Of a DNA stretch of 64,000 nt, positions 1 through 12,106 are shown in pieces. A program made the position numbers and the translations under genes. The stretch's first letter is position 1. Each line of letters starts with the position of its first letter. The stretch is from Wolfiporia cocos (Eukaryota > Basidiomycota > Agaricomycetes > Polyporales > Phaeolaceae). The notes beneath the pieces were generated by a model. It made no database searches and was not told the DNA's origin. It saw only the letters and a program-made list of their open reading frames with translations. Location of the stretch: NCBI GenBank assembly GCA_029448655.1, contig JACCLO010000006.1, positions 1,488,001 to 1,552,000 of the forward strand, read 5' to 3'.

Positions 1-1574
1 CAGGTGAGCATATGATTACAAATGTAGTGGATACTCCATACTGACGCCAGTTCTTAGTCTGCCGAAGTAGAAGTACGTCTGACTGACTTCGTGGTCGGCT
101 GCGAAATTGCTGACTAGTGCTCAGAACTACATGAGCTCTGTGGAGCGAGGTAATTCTATATCTCACGCGCGTCAGGCTTCCGTTGACACGTGTGGCAGTT
201 ATCGAATACAGTCGGAAGGGCCGTATCGAGCAAGAGGCATCGCATGAGATTCCAGACCGCAAACCTCTTCCAGAATGGCCATCCCAAGGAGCTATCGAGT
301 TCAAGAACGTCGGCATGAGGTACAGGGCAGGACTTCCTCTTGTTCTTACAGGGTTGTCGATGAGCATAAAAGGCGGCGAGAAGATTGGTGTTGTCGGCAG
401 GTCAGTGAAGTGAGGCGGCATCCTGTCGTTATCTCTGACATCCTACACACAGGACTGGCGCGGGAAAATCGACGCTCATGCTGGGTCTCTTCCGTATTGT
501 GGAGTTATCCTCTGGCTGTATCACGATCGATGGGTAAGTCACCAATGCTAAGAAGATGCATATATTCAGTCTAATGGCGAACGGACAGCATCGACATATC
601 TACCATTGGCCTAAAAGATCTGCGGTCCAAGATATCTATCATCCCGCAAGATGTGCGTCCTTCGAGTTAACTCATAACATCGCTTCTGATTCTCCCTCCT
701 CTCAGCCTCTTCTCTTCAGCGGTAAGGCAATAAAGTGTCATACATTGAAAAACTTCCAATGGCCGTTCGACAGGCACAATCCGATCAAATTTGGATCCAT
801 TTGGCCTATATGTAAGTCGCCTCCGATCAACTTCTGTCAGCGATCCTCATTGCGACTTCTTCAGAGTGATGCCCATCTATGGGATGCGCTCCATCGTTCG
901 TATTTGGTAGAGGTTCCGTCGGCAAAAGCGCGTGAAGACGCCGATGGCGCGCAAACTCCTACGAGCCGATTTAACCTCGATACCGTGATCGAGCCTGAAG
1001 GGGCGAACCTCAGCGTGGGAGAGAGAAGTCTTCTGAGCCTCGCGCGTGCTCTTGTGAAGGACAGCCAGGTCGTCGGTACGTCAGAGAAACCAAAGATATG
1101 GGAATCCATCTGAATTTTTGCCAATTTCATTAGTCCTAGATGAGGCAACGTGAGCTGTTTCGTCCTGACCGACTGTCCACCTAGATTGACGCACCACCAG
1201 AGCATCTGTTGATCTGGAGACAGATTCCAAGATCCAACAGACCATCCAGACTCAATTTGGGCACAAGACGTTGCTCTGTATAGCCCGTCAGTATACATTA
1301 TTGCTGCATCTCATTTGGGGATTAAACGGGATCTACAGACCGTCTCCGTACCATTATCTCGTACGACCGAATTCTCGTCCTTGACTCCGGAAATATTGCG
1401 GTACGCGTGGTGCTTGATGCATGATGATCAGATCATTAATGTCTGTTATAGGAGTTTGACACTCCACTGAATCTGTTCAACACTCAAGACGGGATCTTCC
1501 ACGGCATGTGCGAGAGAAGTGGCATCACCGCCGCGGAGATCGAGAAAGCGATCCTCAAAGCGCGTATGCCGTAA
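1..1574 (+). CDS. ABC transporter, ABCC (MRP/Yor1-like) type, C-terminal nucleotide-binding domain (5' partial)
   Basis: This is the second nucleotide-binding domain of a full-size ABCC exporter, which uses ATP to pump organic anions or drugs across a membrane; the rest of the gene lies left of the window. About ten short exons can be spliced by canonical GT-AG sites. They give a linker (SVERVIEY, then WPSQGAIEF), a Walker [10 protein letters not shown] split by an intron near 412-462, a Q-loop region (SIIPQD), an ABCC-style signature ([15 protein letters not shown] near 1012-1053), a Walker B ending VVLDEAT, and the C-terminal D-R-I-L-V-L-D-S-G stretch. The frame stays open through every splice to a TAA at 1572-1574, so this end looks intact. 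It converges with the transcription-factor gene, with about 250 bp between the stops. The ABCC assignment rests on the linker and signature; the substrate cannot be inferred. Confidence 0.9.
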
Positions 1575-1828
1575 ACAGTGCAGACGAACGTAGCAACAAC
1601 GTTCCTACCATTATAGACTTCCGACGACTAGAGATGACAGTCGGATCGATTAGTTTAGATCTGTCATGCTCGCCACGACTGCTAATGATAATGCTTGTTA
1701 TGTGAATGACTCTACTGTGTTCGTGGCAATGATCTACAAGTACATGGTATATGCATCGAATCAATACAGAGATATCGAAATTGGCGTGACTCATTAATAG
1801 CAATAGCAAGACAAAGTTGCAACTGGTC

Positions 1829-4800
1829 TTAATACGAGTAGTGGCCATAACCTGCGCCGCTCAAGCCCATAATTGGCTCATCGACTCTCAAAGCAGGAAT
1901 TGGCTCTGGTTGCATGGACCCCATCCAGTTGAATCCTGTGGGACACATCATGTCAGCGCAAGGCAAACCCATAACAGGGGGAATTTATGTACCAGGCAAT
2001 ACCATATCAGGCCACGCACTGGAATCTGCGACCGACTGCATTGACTGCAGTAGCTCAGAGTCATAGAAGAGTGGCGGGGAGAAGAAACCGGGTGCTTCCA
2101 GATCGGTTGGTGGGGACGGCCGGCTGATAATTGCACCACCCGGCGGCGTCTGTACAGCCTGATAGAATTGTGACGATAGAGGGGATGCGGGTGGTGGAGT
2201 GATAGGTTGTTTCGGGGAATTCGAACTAGAGCTCGTAGGAGGCGGAGAAAGTGAGCCACGAGCAGACAGCGGCAATGCATCACGCGCTGATGGCGATGAT
2301 GTCGACGAGGGTGTCTTCGACGGGGTTCGTCGGTGACCAGGCTCCCTCTTTGGTGGCTGGTAGTCGATCTGTGCGATGGGCATGGAGAGAAGACCGCTCA
2401 AGAACCGTGAATAGAGCTTTGGCCCATGGCGATCGTCAACGGCGACCTCTGGAGATCCAAGCAGGTCGACAACACGCTGAACCAGGTCTCGGATCTCAAC
2501 TCGTTGGGTTCGAGACAGGTATTGAGCGTATTTTGGCTGAAGAAGCTGGATACCGACGGAATAGATCAGTATATATGGAGCACAACAGTCAAACGACGAG
2601 ATGGGGCACCTTGATCAAAAAGGCAGATGCAAACGTCACGAACACACTTTGTGCCTCTGGACCATGACGGAGATAAACCTCTGTAAAATCTTCAGCAAGA
2701 AAGGACTACCTCAATAATGTTCAACCACCCACTTTGCGAGGGAATGCCGATTTCATCGACAATCGCTCTGACGGTGTCCGTGGCCGCGCGCAGACACTTA
2801 AACACATACACATTTAGGCGAATGTACGCATACAAGCAGCGATACCACTCACCCTCCACAGGAAAGGGACCTCTGAAGTGGGCGTCGCCTTTCCGAAGCT
2901 ATGCTGAAAACCAACAGAGAGCACAGACAGACGAGCATAACTGAATGCCAGTTTGAGAAGACCACTGCGGAACTGAGCCTGCTTGTCGTCGGGCCTACTG
3001 GCTGCGCGGACTCGGGGTATCCAAGTCTCCCAGAGGTGCGCGAGACGGTCGTCATATTCCTTTGCAACTTGAGCAAGATCGACATCCTACAAGCCGTAGA
3101 TGAATATTTCTACTCGCACAGATATCAGTGTTCAGGCTCGCCTTGTTCAGCCCGGTAGGGTGGTTCGGGTTGCTATATATGCGCCCGCGAAAGTCAGCCA
3201 TGACCTTGAGTTCCGCATTGTAGCAGCATAAATGCACGTCGAAGCCCTCCATATTATAGAGAGAGCTGCACCACCAGTCCTCCGTGTGGTTCGCCACGTA
3301 GTCGCGATTGTCGATGATCGGGCGCTGGCCATACTGCGACCCGGTTGACCGGTCCAAGTTGAAGCAATTTAGCCAAACTCGCGTCCGGTTCAACATCTCT
3401 CTTGCGTGCATCTCGTTCTGTGCCTTTGGCGCGTTCGCATAATGCAGCTTCAGATCGGTCGCGACGCTTGAGAATACATCTCACATCAGATAATGAAGAA
3501 ATGTCGGCAGAAACTGCTCGCACCGAATCGCTAGGCCAAGGTTAATAAAACTCCTATCGTCCTCCCATCTTTGTGCAGGCACAGGATAAAGACTGAGCAA
3601 GATGTAGGCTTGGACGACCTCGATGTTCTTCTGACCGCCAATGAGCGCTGTGCCTGCAGCCAGCCGGGCATACTTCATCGCCTCTGGATAGAGCTCCGGT
3701 CTCTCAGGGTAATGTCTCGACGCAATCGCACATACTGAGAGCAGGTGATTGATGAGGTGAATTCCATGTAATTAGATATGCAAGGCACTTACTGACTGTG
3801 AACAAGAACGGTGATCGCCAGTACGTCTTCTGCGCCGTATACAGGACAGGATCAAGAAGGGATAGAGAAAGGTTCATGTATTCGAAATATCTGCAGGAGT
3901 TGTGTCAATGCTGTTGTCGAGGGTGCATAACCAACGAACAGGAAACTCACATGTGGAAGAGTTTCTCGGCTTCTACAGGCTTGATGATCCCATTCCTCAG
4001 GATGGCAGGCTGCTGCTGCTCGTCTACCAGTGGCCGTTCTGGAGCAGGGCCTTTGACACTTCGGATTAGCTAGATCCATAGCATAGCATAAAGACACAGG
4101 CTCACTCGCTCTGAAATAATTATCGTTGGCAAGCCCGATACGGGCCTCATGATCGTCCTCGTTGGCATCATTGCGCCCGCGACTTTTCCTGATTGACAGG
4201 CCAGCAAACAGCCCGAACGCCGTGGCCTCGCTGGGTATAGTCGCCAGCTTCTCTGCCGCGCGTCTCGGTGGACCATCTTGTAAGCTCTCCGTGGAGGCGC
4301 GCGAGTATGAGGCGCGGGGTCGACCACCCTCTGAGGTTGCGCTCTCAGGAGAGTCCGCGCTCGCCGGAGCATCTGTATTCTCAACATTCACCCTGGGACC
4401 CTGCTCCGTCTCCTCAAGATCTGGTTCTTCCTCGTACTCGTCGTCGCTTTCTTCTCCCTGTATGCTGCCGTCCTCGCCAAGCATGCCAACTGTCACGCTT
4501 GGCCCGCCCATGTTGATATAGCCGCCGAAGTCCTCCATTGATTGCCGCGCTTTCTTGATCCAGTCCTCAACATCCCGCTCAGGTGGAGGCGTGCTGTGGT
4601 TGATCCCGCCGATCGAGGCAGCAAGCTCGCTGGTAGTGACAGATGAATTACGGCCCCTCGTTGGGCCCGCGGGATGTGGCGTCACCCCGCCGGAGTGTCG
4701 TCGCGCCGCACGCCGGTTTGCATCTTCCAGTTGACGCATAAGGTCCTGTATGCGTGCCGCTTGCTCATTTATTTCCTTTATCAGGTGCTCGCGTTTCCTG

Positions 4801-5904
4801 AGTACCGCGACAAGCGGTCAGATTGCAAGCAAAATGACGCGTGTTTCAAGGCACAGCTACTCACGGAGGCGGACGCCGTTTCTTTCGGCCAGGGACGACG
4901 CATTCATGTCCTCCGTTTTGACAGCGTTTGCAGGAGTCACCAACCATCTCGCAACGAACCTATGTGAATAGGAGCGCGCATCAGCTGAAATCCATCAGCC
5001 CAGCGTCCATGCATACCTTCAACCCCTTACACCGTGCACACGCACCCTGACTGCGCATTATCAATGACGCCTGTTAGTCCATCAAGCATGTAGTCACCGA
5101 CAACTTTAGTACTCACGGTCTCGGCTTCTGCTCCTCTTCCCTACCATGGAATAGATTGCCGCCCTCGGCCTCCCATTCCCCCTCCATCTCGTCGTTGAAC
5201 ATTTCCACTGCGCCAACATCGTCCGCAATGCGCGGTCTCTTTGCAAAGCCAGAGAACTGCACAGACGGTTGGGTGTATTGCATTTGCATCCCGCCGCTCC
5301 AGCCAGTATTTTGAGTCGTTCCTGGTGTCTCGAAGGAAGTCTGAGGTCTGCTCGTAGCCTGCGACTCCATGCCGATCTGTCCCCCATTGGGAGCGAACGT
5401 CGTATGTGGATACATTGTTTGCTGCTGGTGAGCTTCTGAAAAAGGGAATGCATGGGTACCATCATCAAACATCGTCTGATGTTGCGTGTTCGGTGAGGCG
5501 GAGGAGGTCGAAGCAGAACTGAAGTTCCATTCAGGACTGGCAGCGCTGGGTGCGTGGAAAGCAGGAGTGAGATTCTGCGGCGCGGAGAATGCTGGGGAAT
5601 GCGTAGGATTTTGGTACATATTCGTGTTGGGGCTGGTACTTGTATGCGGAGTGTACTGTGTGTAGGCCACCGTACCCTGTGGATTGTGGGGGAATTGGTG
5701 GACATGCTGGATGGCCGCTGTATCAGTCTGTGTATGAGGATGAGTCAAGGAATCTGGGCAAGAGTCTGATATCCATCGTACGTTGGCGCCAAACATGGCG
5801 AACTGCGATGGGTCGATATCGTACTCATTCTCGAGCTGCAGCTGCAGTGGTTGTTGCTGCTGGTGAAGGGCGTGGGCCTGAGGCCACGGATGTGCGCCGG
5901 ACAT
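1829..5904 (-). CDS. Zn2Cys6 fungal transcription factor with fungal_trans domain (PrtT-like)
   Basis: This is a nuclear regulator of about 1,000 residues in about a dozen exons. It has a Gln-rich N-terminus (HQQQQPLQLQLE). A Zn2Cys6 binuclear cluster is split by an intron: CARCKGLK near 5010-5040, then VRCE...SCKRCQNGGHEC at about 4880-4960. A short coiled-coil dimerisation segment (KREHLIKEINEQAARIQDL) follows near 4740-4800, then an acidic Ser/Pro-rich linker. The middle-homology (fungal_trans) region includes YILLSLYPVPAQRWEDD and LNRTRVWLNCFNLDRS. A Ser/Pro-rich tail ends at a TAA at 1829-1831. The start ATG at 5904 opens a long exon before the zinc cluster. The middle region resembles basidiomycete proteins commonly annotated as PrtT-like activators of secreted proteases; that sub-assignment is from memory and less certain than the zinc-cluster call. 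The stretch near 5720-5780 (after VRWISDSCPDS) may be an additional intron. Confidence 0.88.
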
Positions 5905-8105
5905 GGTGCGCGGAGTGCTCGGAGAACGAGATCTGAGAGAAAGCGCTGGGAGCAGCGCTCAGCCGGTCAGCAGACGATAAGGGTATATATGCTGCCGAGG
6001 AGACGGGCGCTCAAGAGAAGACTGGTTCGCGGCAAGCCAATATTGAGATTGGCTGTCAATGGCGCCCGAGTTGCAAGGAAAGATAGGCTCCCGGTAGGGA
6101 CTCAATTGGAGGCCGAGACGAAGTAGAGCGATCGAAATCAGTTTCAGCGTGCAAGCTGAGAAGTCGGGTCAGAAGCCCTGGCTTTAAGGGTCGGATATTG
6201 ACAGCTTACCACGGAAGTCCACCGCTACCGAGGCACGAGAGACGTGACGGCGGGCCTGTCTGCCAAATGCGTAATGCGGCGAATTACTCCCCTTTCGGTA
6301 GACTGAATGATGAGGGCATCAGCGCCATCACAGTCTGTTGCGAGGACGCTCACCTCGTCCTCGTGTGTGGTCCGAGCGAGCCCTTCGTAACGTTGGATCG
6401 AGAGCTGTGACGAAGCTGCAGCTATATAGGTGCGGACCATTCGGGTGGTAAGCTCAGCGGAGCGATGGAATCAATACGCAGGCAGTGCGCGGCAGATGCC
6501 TCCGTGATCGATCACCCGCGAAGCGCTAGTGCCGTGGTAGACGCCTAATTTCCGCCACCAACCTGTGCCTTCACCCCAATGATCACCGCAGATCCATAAT
6601 GTCACACAGCATCAGCGCAGATTTTTGTGCTAGTTGCTGTGCACGTGTGGCGATGGTTGCCAGGCGTGTTTCAAGCATCGCGGGACACGCTCGGAGACCC
6701 ACTCACGCAGCCGACCAGTCGTCGAGCTTTGGATAGCGTCTAACGCTGCTCATCTGAACTTGTCCCTGGCGAAGAGCAGGTGAGGGTCGAGAGCAAGAAG
6801 GGATCGCCGACAGACGTAGCCGATAGGTTTATATACCAGCGCACGGAGAGAAATGGAACTCCGACCGTGTTCTGCAGCTGCCGATGCGATATCTGATAAG
6901 CTCAGAGTGTTTCTTTGAGGCCGAGGGCGCATCAGCGGTCTGCGCCACAATCACATTTTCGGCAAGCGGTTCCCCAAATACGGAAAGCATAGCAGCCATA
7001 GGCGCCGGAGCAGACCCTGCTTGATTCTCGATTCTCGATATCACAGATCGCGCGATGCATCCGTCATCATCCCGATATGATTTGCAGGGCAAATGTATTC
7101 GATGATAGTCACCCGATGCATCTCGTTCCCATCTGGTTTGCGAGGATTAAACATTGAATATGCATCATCCAACGTATATCTACCGGGAGCTACGTTTGTG
7201 CGCAACAAAGCGACCTGGCTCACGGCATCAATAGTTCTGTCCCCAGTACACCCTGACCGAGGTTTCCGGAAAATCATGGGTCCGTTGCACATGTGTCGTG
7301 GTAAGTCATATAACCACATACGCACTGCAAGGAAGGTGAAACACAGTAGGTGCAACTCGACTACGCGGAATACAAGAATAGAATAGCATGACTTCATCAA
7401 GCAGGGGCCTTGTACTTAAAGCGAACATTGTCAGCCTTCCGTAACGCCACAACGGACCTTCAGCGCGAGCTGTGCAAGCTAGCGTGTCTTGCACAGCATC
7501 AGCGGCGTCAAACGCAAGCGCCATCCCCCCGATAGCTCCCTTCCCTCGACAAGCTCAGGGCTCTTGTCAAACGGGTCTCGAACCGCACAAGTTCCGTGCC
7601 CGCTAGCGCGCGCCTTCGCGCCTTCTGCCCTAATTAAAGATCAGCGTCGAGGTAAAAGCCGCACCGCCACCCGCGCCGGCCACAATTTGCCGGGGCTGTC
7701 CAGCGAGCCCTTGTGCTTCTACAATGTAGGCAGGCGCGCTGATCGTTGCCATAGTCCCGCGCAAATCTGCGCTGGCCCCAGGACGGGGCGCCGGGCGTGG
7801 AAGGCCCCCGCCGGACCGGCGCTCGGGTGATCGTCGGTGGACTCGTAGGGCATGCACTGCGCACGTTTCATGCGGGCTTCCTGCCGAAGGCATGCTGCGG
7901 GCCGCGCACCATGTTACGATGCTGCTGGACGGAGATGGCCATCGCTGAATTGTGTGGTTTGATCGCGCTTCCACGCTCTGGCGCTGGCGCGCGCTAGGGA
8001 ATGTGCGAGCCGGAGAAAACCCGTGCGTAAGAGGGATAGCGGGTCGCCGACATGGCCGAGCCTAATACTTGCTAGCCGCAGCTGTCAACAGCATACGGCA
8101 CTTCC
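5905..8105. other. Intergenic region, no gene recognised
   Basis: No reading frame here shows a known domain or a convincing splice pattern, and short frames overlap on both strands. The left end presumably holds the promoter of the minus-strand transcription factor, and the right end that of the NAD(P)-binding gene. A GC-rich block at about 7620-8000 holds a short minus-strand frame starting at 7753 (MATISAPAYIVEAQGLAG, ending TLIFN near 7635) that I could not assign. Confidence 0.4.
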
Positions 8106-9572
8106 ATGGCCAGCAACACACACGTCTTCTTTCTGGGAGCAACAGGTGCCACGCCCGAGCTCCGATGCGCCTCGATGGAGACTCATCGTAAACAGGATAC
8201 ATCGGCGGGGCCGTCCTCACGCGTCTCCTCGCGCACCCTGCGCACTCGCGCCTGTCCGTGACGGCACTCGTGCGCTCGCCAGAGAAAGCCGCACGACTAG
8301 AGAGATTCGGTGTGCGCGCGGTTACAGGGAGCCTCCAGGACACGAGCGCACTTGTGAAGCTCGCCGCAGACGCGGATGTGGTGATCGCTTGTGTGGGTCC
8401 AGGATCTCGGATGCTCAGGTCTGCTGTGCTCATGACACAACGTGCAGGCGGATGCGGACGACCTGCCGGCGGCGCAGGCGATCATCGAGGGAATGGAGAG
8501 GCGGAAGGGGGTGACGGGCAAGGCGCCCGTCTTGATACATACCGTATGTGGTCGAGGCACCCCCAGAGCGGCCCTGATCTGACCGCGCGGCGTACGGATC
8601 AGTCTGGTACTGGTGCGTCATGGTAAAGCTGCTACGCAATTCATGCCATTGAGCGCATCGCCAGGCGTGTTCGGCGACTCCGCCGCGGGAATGCACTCTA
8701 CCGATATCATATACTATGACACGAATCCGGAGCAGATCGAGACGCTCCCGAGGGCGCAGCCCCATCGGGTGGTTGACCTCGCGGTGGTGGATGCTGACAG
8801 CAAAGGCACGTACCTGGAGCCGCAGCAAAAGCAAGTTGGATTGACTTGCCTGTGCACAGGTACAGTAAGGGCTTACATTGTTCTGCCGTCAACAATTTGG
8901 GGCCTCGCGCAGGGTCCCCTGGCAGAAGCGGGGATTATGAACCCACGCTCGCAGCAGATCCCGAACCTCATTCGTGCAAGCCTAGATCGTAGCCAGGCAG
9001 GCATGGTCGGCGAGGGGAAGAATGTCTGGCCGAACGTAAGCATTGACGAAGGTGCGTACTAATTTTGCGAGCCGAATTATATGGCTGCAGGCGTTTGCGA
9101 GTGCCGAGCCGTCTGCCGTAAAGAAACAGTGCTCATAATGCACTCCAGTGGGGGACCTATACATGCTGATCTTTGACAGCGTACTGGAAGAGAAGTCGCT
9201 AGGACATGGACGGGAGGGGTTCTACATAGGAGAGAACGGAGAACATTTACTGTACGATATCTGCAGGAAGATCGGGACGGCAATGGTCGGACTTGGAAAA
9301 GCAGACACAGAGGAGGTCAGGTCATTCTCGAAAGAGGAGCTGAACAAGTATTTCGGTGGCGTAAGTTCCCAGGTCTTATTTTATACGTGACAGGGTTGAT
9401 TGATCATGCTACGGCCATGACGGGTATTCAGTCCACGCGGCTCGGATCCAACGTGCGCTGCCGTGGCGAGCGGTCCAGAGCAATAGGGTGGAGTCCAGTG
9501 AAGACAACAGAAGATATGCTAGCGAGCATTAGGCGGGAGACTGAGAGCATGCTGCAGGTTCTGACCCTGTAG
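8106..9572 (+). CDS. NAD(P)-binding Rossmann-fold protein (atypical SDR / NmrA-like epimerase family), copy 1
   Basis: This is a cytosolic nucleotide-binding protein of about 320 residues. ATG 8106 opens HVFFLGATG, an intron follows, then YIGGAVLTRLL: the glycine-rich GATGYIGG dinucleotide motif of extended/atypical SDRs. Later blocks are SVTALVRSPEKAARLE, GSLQD, ADVVIACV, IYYDTNPEQIE, YIVLPSTIWGLA, GEGKNVWPNVSIDE, DLYMLIFDSVL and GFYIGENGEHLLYDI; the stop is at 9570-9572. A 10-nt micro-exon (8603-8612) supplies the Ser-Gly-Thr before GVFGDSAAG. One intron after DADSKG seems to use a GC donor (near 8804), because skipping it gives the best match to the paralogue at 12897-14329. The family fits an oxidoreductase or epimerase, or a redox-sensing NmrA-like protein; the substrate is unknown. 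The coding frame is intact. The paralogue 3.3 kb downstream is in opposite orientation. Confidence 0.82.
8603..8612 (+). other. 10-nt micro-exon in the NAD(P)-binding gene, copy 1
   Basis: The ten bases TCTGGTACTG lie between an AG acceptor (8601-8602) and a GTGCGT donor (8613). They restore the frame between APVLIHT and GVFGDSAAG, and the paralogue on the other strand has the corresponding micro-exon in the same phase. Confidence 0.75.
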
Positions 9573-10738
9573 CAGAGACAGAGATCAGAATTGGCCAGAC
9601 CTAAGTCCAGGCAGTGGCAGGCAAGACTAACTAAGCCCAGATGCTTGTGCAAACGCAGATCGCCTGAGCTAGAGCGAGCAAGAGCTATGACGGGGACGTC
9701 AAGAGCAGCATAGCAGTGACGAAACAGGCTCTAGCGCTGATGGACGAAAATTGAGTAGACGCCAGAGGCTTAGTATTATGTCACTACGGCCAACGCCGTC
9801 CTGAGAATCATTTGCTAGGGTGGTCGGCGGCTGGCGAATTTGAGTAGTGCCAGATGTAAGACATAGTGTCAACGAACGAGCGCTTGGAGTGAACCAGAAA
9901 GTATGCAAGGGAACACAAAGCCAGATCTAGAGTGGGAGCGCCGGTACATTAGTCAAAGGCACAGCCAAGGAGATACATACCATTGTATTACGTGGTTTGT
10001 ATCACAATCAACTGCGAGAGCACTAAGGTGAAACATATCAACGATGCAACGCTGGCCGGAGAAGTCAGAGTGACTAACGGCGTATCCGAGTGCGGGAAGG
10101 ACGGCTTCGCCGGCCTCCCTGCTCCGCCGGAGAATTGCAGAGTCAACAGTCACTAACGGTGAACACCATGGTCTGTCAATGACTTGGTCGTCATCCGCAT
10201 GAGACCGGTTACACCTGTGTGACATTACTGGGACTAAGAGCCAGTGGTGTGCAAGCCCAGTCCGCGTCAGATGGCAGAGTATAATTTTGCTGTCGCTGCC
10301 CGGCCTGCCTGCGCCTGCAAAGGCAAGGGACCGACGGTCGTCAGGCGGCTGCGCCTGTGATGCGTGACTGTCACAGAATGCGGCGGTCGCTGATTGCCTC
10401 GCGTCACGTTTATAGCGGGCGGCGGTTGCCACATTCTCTATCAACGTCGACGACGACAAGCACGACGTCGAGGCAGCGCAGGGCAGCATCCACAAGCTAG
10501 TCCGGGCGACCTGTTGTTTCTTTATCTTCTCTCTGGTGCGTCCCTGCGCGTTGTCATCACCGTCGATCCCCCGTGTCCCGTTGCTGTTCCGCCGCACATC
10601 TGACTGACCGATGCTCGCAGCGCCCCGCCTTCGTTTGTCCCCAGCTTCGTCGTCCGCCTCTCTGCACTCTCCCTGCGCCACGCAGGGTGTACTCTCTCTC
10701 AAGACGCCACTCTTTACCCCCACTATCCTTTCGCCGCC
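9573..10738. other. Intergenic region and promoter of the membrane-protein gene
   Basis: No conserved gene is recognised. The last ~150 bases before 10739 are C/T-rich with repeated CTCTC tracts, as is common just upstream of fungal start codons. A missing first exon for the downstream protein could lie here (ATG candidate near 10611), because the protein starting at 10739 has no signal peptide. A long minus-strand frame over 9953-10759 has no recognisable domain and is treated as chance. Confidence 0.4.
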
Positions 10739-12106
10739 ATGCGCGTACCATACAGGCACTTACAACAGAAGCGCCAGGTCGCAGATGGTATCATAACTGG
10801 TCTGCCAACTGGTTCGGGCTTCTCAGGTATCTCGGCCATTTCCTCCGACGCGAGCCTCACGTCCAGCTCCCTTATTCTGAATACTGCGACTACGTCCGCT
10901 CCCGAAGTCACCTACCACATCGCTTCCGTAGAGGTCACTATTAGCTCCCCGGCAACAACTACCGCTGCGCCAACCTCATCGTCTGTGTCCGCAAGCGCGT
11001 CTGCTAGCTCGGACCTCTCAGGCGGCTCGACGATTGCGGTTGGCACCGTTATCGGCGCGTGCGTGGGCGCGTTCGCCGGGTTCGGCCTCCTCCTGTGCAT
11101 CTTCTTCCAGTTCTACAAGCGCGCGATCAAGAACGCCGCGAAACGCGGCGCGGGCGGCGACAAGTGGAAGAAGCTAGGGGACGGGGCGTCGGGCTCCTCG
11201 GACAACACGCGGGACATGGAAGAGAAGCACCTGGGCGGCATGTTCAAAAAGTCGTCGCCGAGCATCCGCACCGCGCGCACCAAGTTCTCGGACGACGACC
11301 ACGGGTACGACCTCCCGCAGGTCGAATTCTCCAAGTACCACCCGCACCTCGCGGAGGAGCTCGCGGTCGGGTATCCGAAGCGCCCCTTCGCCGGCGAGGC
11401 CGCGCACCGGAGCGACAGCGGCACCTCGTGGGACGGCTCGACGATGCGCGACGATTCCTTCTTGTCCATGCGCTCAGGGCGCGTCGACTCGGGCACGATC
11501 TCGCCCACGGTGGGCTTCGCCAAGACCACGCCTGCCGCCGAGTCCTCGCCGGTGCACAGGTGGGAGTCTGCGGAGGTGCTTACGATGGAGGAGACCAACG
11601 CCGCAGGCGCGCACGAGCTGCAGAACCCGTTCGCGGACGTCGCCGAGCAGCGCCGCAGCGTCGGCAACCCGTTCTTCAACGCGCAGGAGATGCAGCGCAC
11701 GGGCACCCGCAGCCGCAGCAACAGCCACGCGAGCCGCACGAGCCGCAACCGCGCCTCGACGTTCAGCGACGCTCGCGCGCGGCAGTCGGAGCGCATGTCG
11801 AACCCGTTCGCGGACATCCAGGAGGTCCCCGTCTTCCGCGTCGCGCCGCCGCCCCCCGCGCACTCGCACTCGGCCTCGGTCGCGAGCGGGCAGAGCGGGA
11901 ACATGTTCGGCGAGCACGCGATGAAGTCGCTCATCGATGCGCTCGACCTTACGCAGGAGGAGGTCGAGGAGCGCCTGCGCGCCGTGTCCATGCACGGCTC
12001 GACGTTCTTGCGCCTCTCGGGCGTGTCCGGCCTCGACGACGACGCGGAGATCACGACCGTGCGCGAGTTCCCCATGCCGCCCGCGGACGCGCATGTCAAG
12101 CCGTAA
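10739..12106 (+). CDS. Single-pass membrane protein with Ser/Thr-rich ectodomain (Mid2/SKG6-like architecture)
   Basis: An uninterrupted frame of 455 residues. The N-terminal ~95 residues are rich in Ser, Thr and Ala, as in O-mannosylated cell-surface stalks. A glycine/alanine-rich transmembrane helix at about residues 100-122 (IAVGTVIGACVGAFAGFGLL) is followed by a basic stop-transfer patch (FYKRAIKNAAKR). The cytoplasmic tail of ~330 residues is low in complexity and carries several NPFAD/NPFFN-type motifs (QNPFADV, GNPFFN, SNPFADI), which resemble NPF endocytic sorting signals. The architecture matches fungal cell-wall stress sensors and SKG6-type polarity proteins; this is by shape, not by a conserved domain. 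The sequence KRQVADG near residue 11 suggests a processed mature N-terminus, so a signal-peptide exon may lie upstream of 10739. The gene sits between the two inverted NAD(P)-binding paralogues and is markedly more GC-rich than its flanks. Confidence 0.72.
   Translation: MRVPYRHLQQKRQVADGIITGLPTGSGFSGISAISSDASLTSSSLILNTATTSAPEVTYHIASVEVTISSPATTTAAPTSSSVSASASASSDLSGGSTIAVGTVIGACVGAFAGFGLLLCIFFQFYKRAIKNAAKRGAGGDKWKKLGDGASGSSDNTRDMEEKHLGGMFKKSSPSIRTARTKFSDDDHGYDLPQVEFSKYHPHLAEELAVGYPKRPFAGEAAHRSDSGTSWDGSTMRDDSFLSMRSGRVDSGTISPTVGFAKTTPAAESSPVHRWESAEVLTMEETNAAGAHELQNPFADVAEQRRSVGNPFFNAQEMQRTGTRSRSNSHASRTSRNRASTFSDARARQSERMSNPFADIQEVPVFRVAPPPPAHSHSASVASGQSGNMFGEHAMKSLIDALDLTQEEVEERLRAVSMHGSTFLRLSGVSGLDDDAEITTVREFPMPPADAHVKP

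Noticed and set aside
9953..10759. 268-residue open frame on the minus strand
   Set aside because: No recognisable domain; it runs through the promoter and 5' part of the membrane-protein gene and has a random-looking composition.
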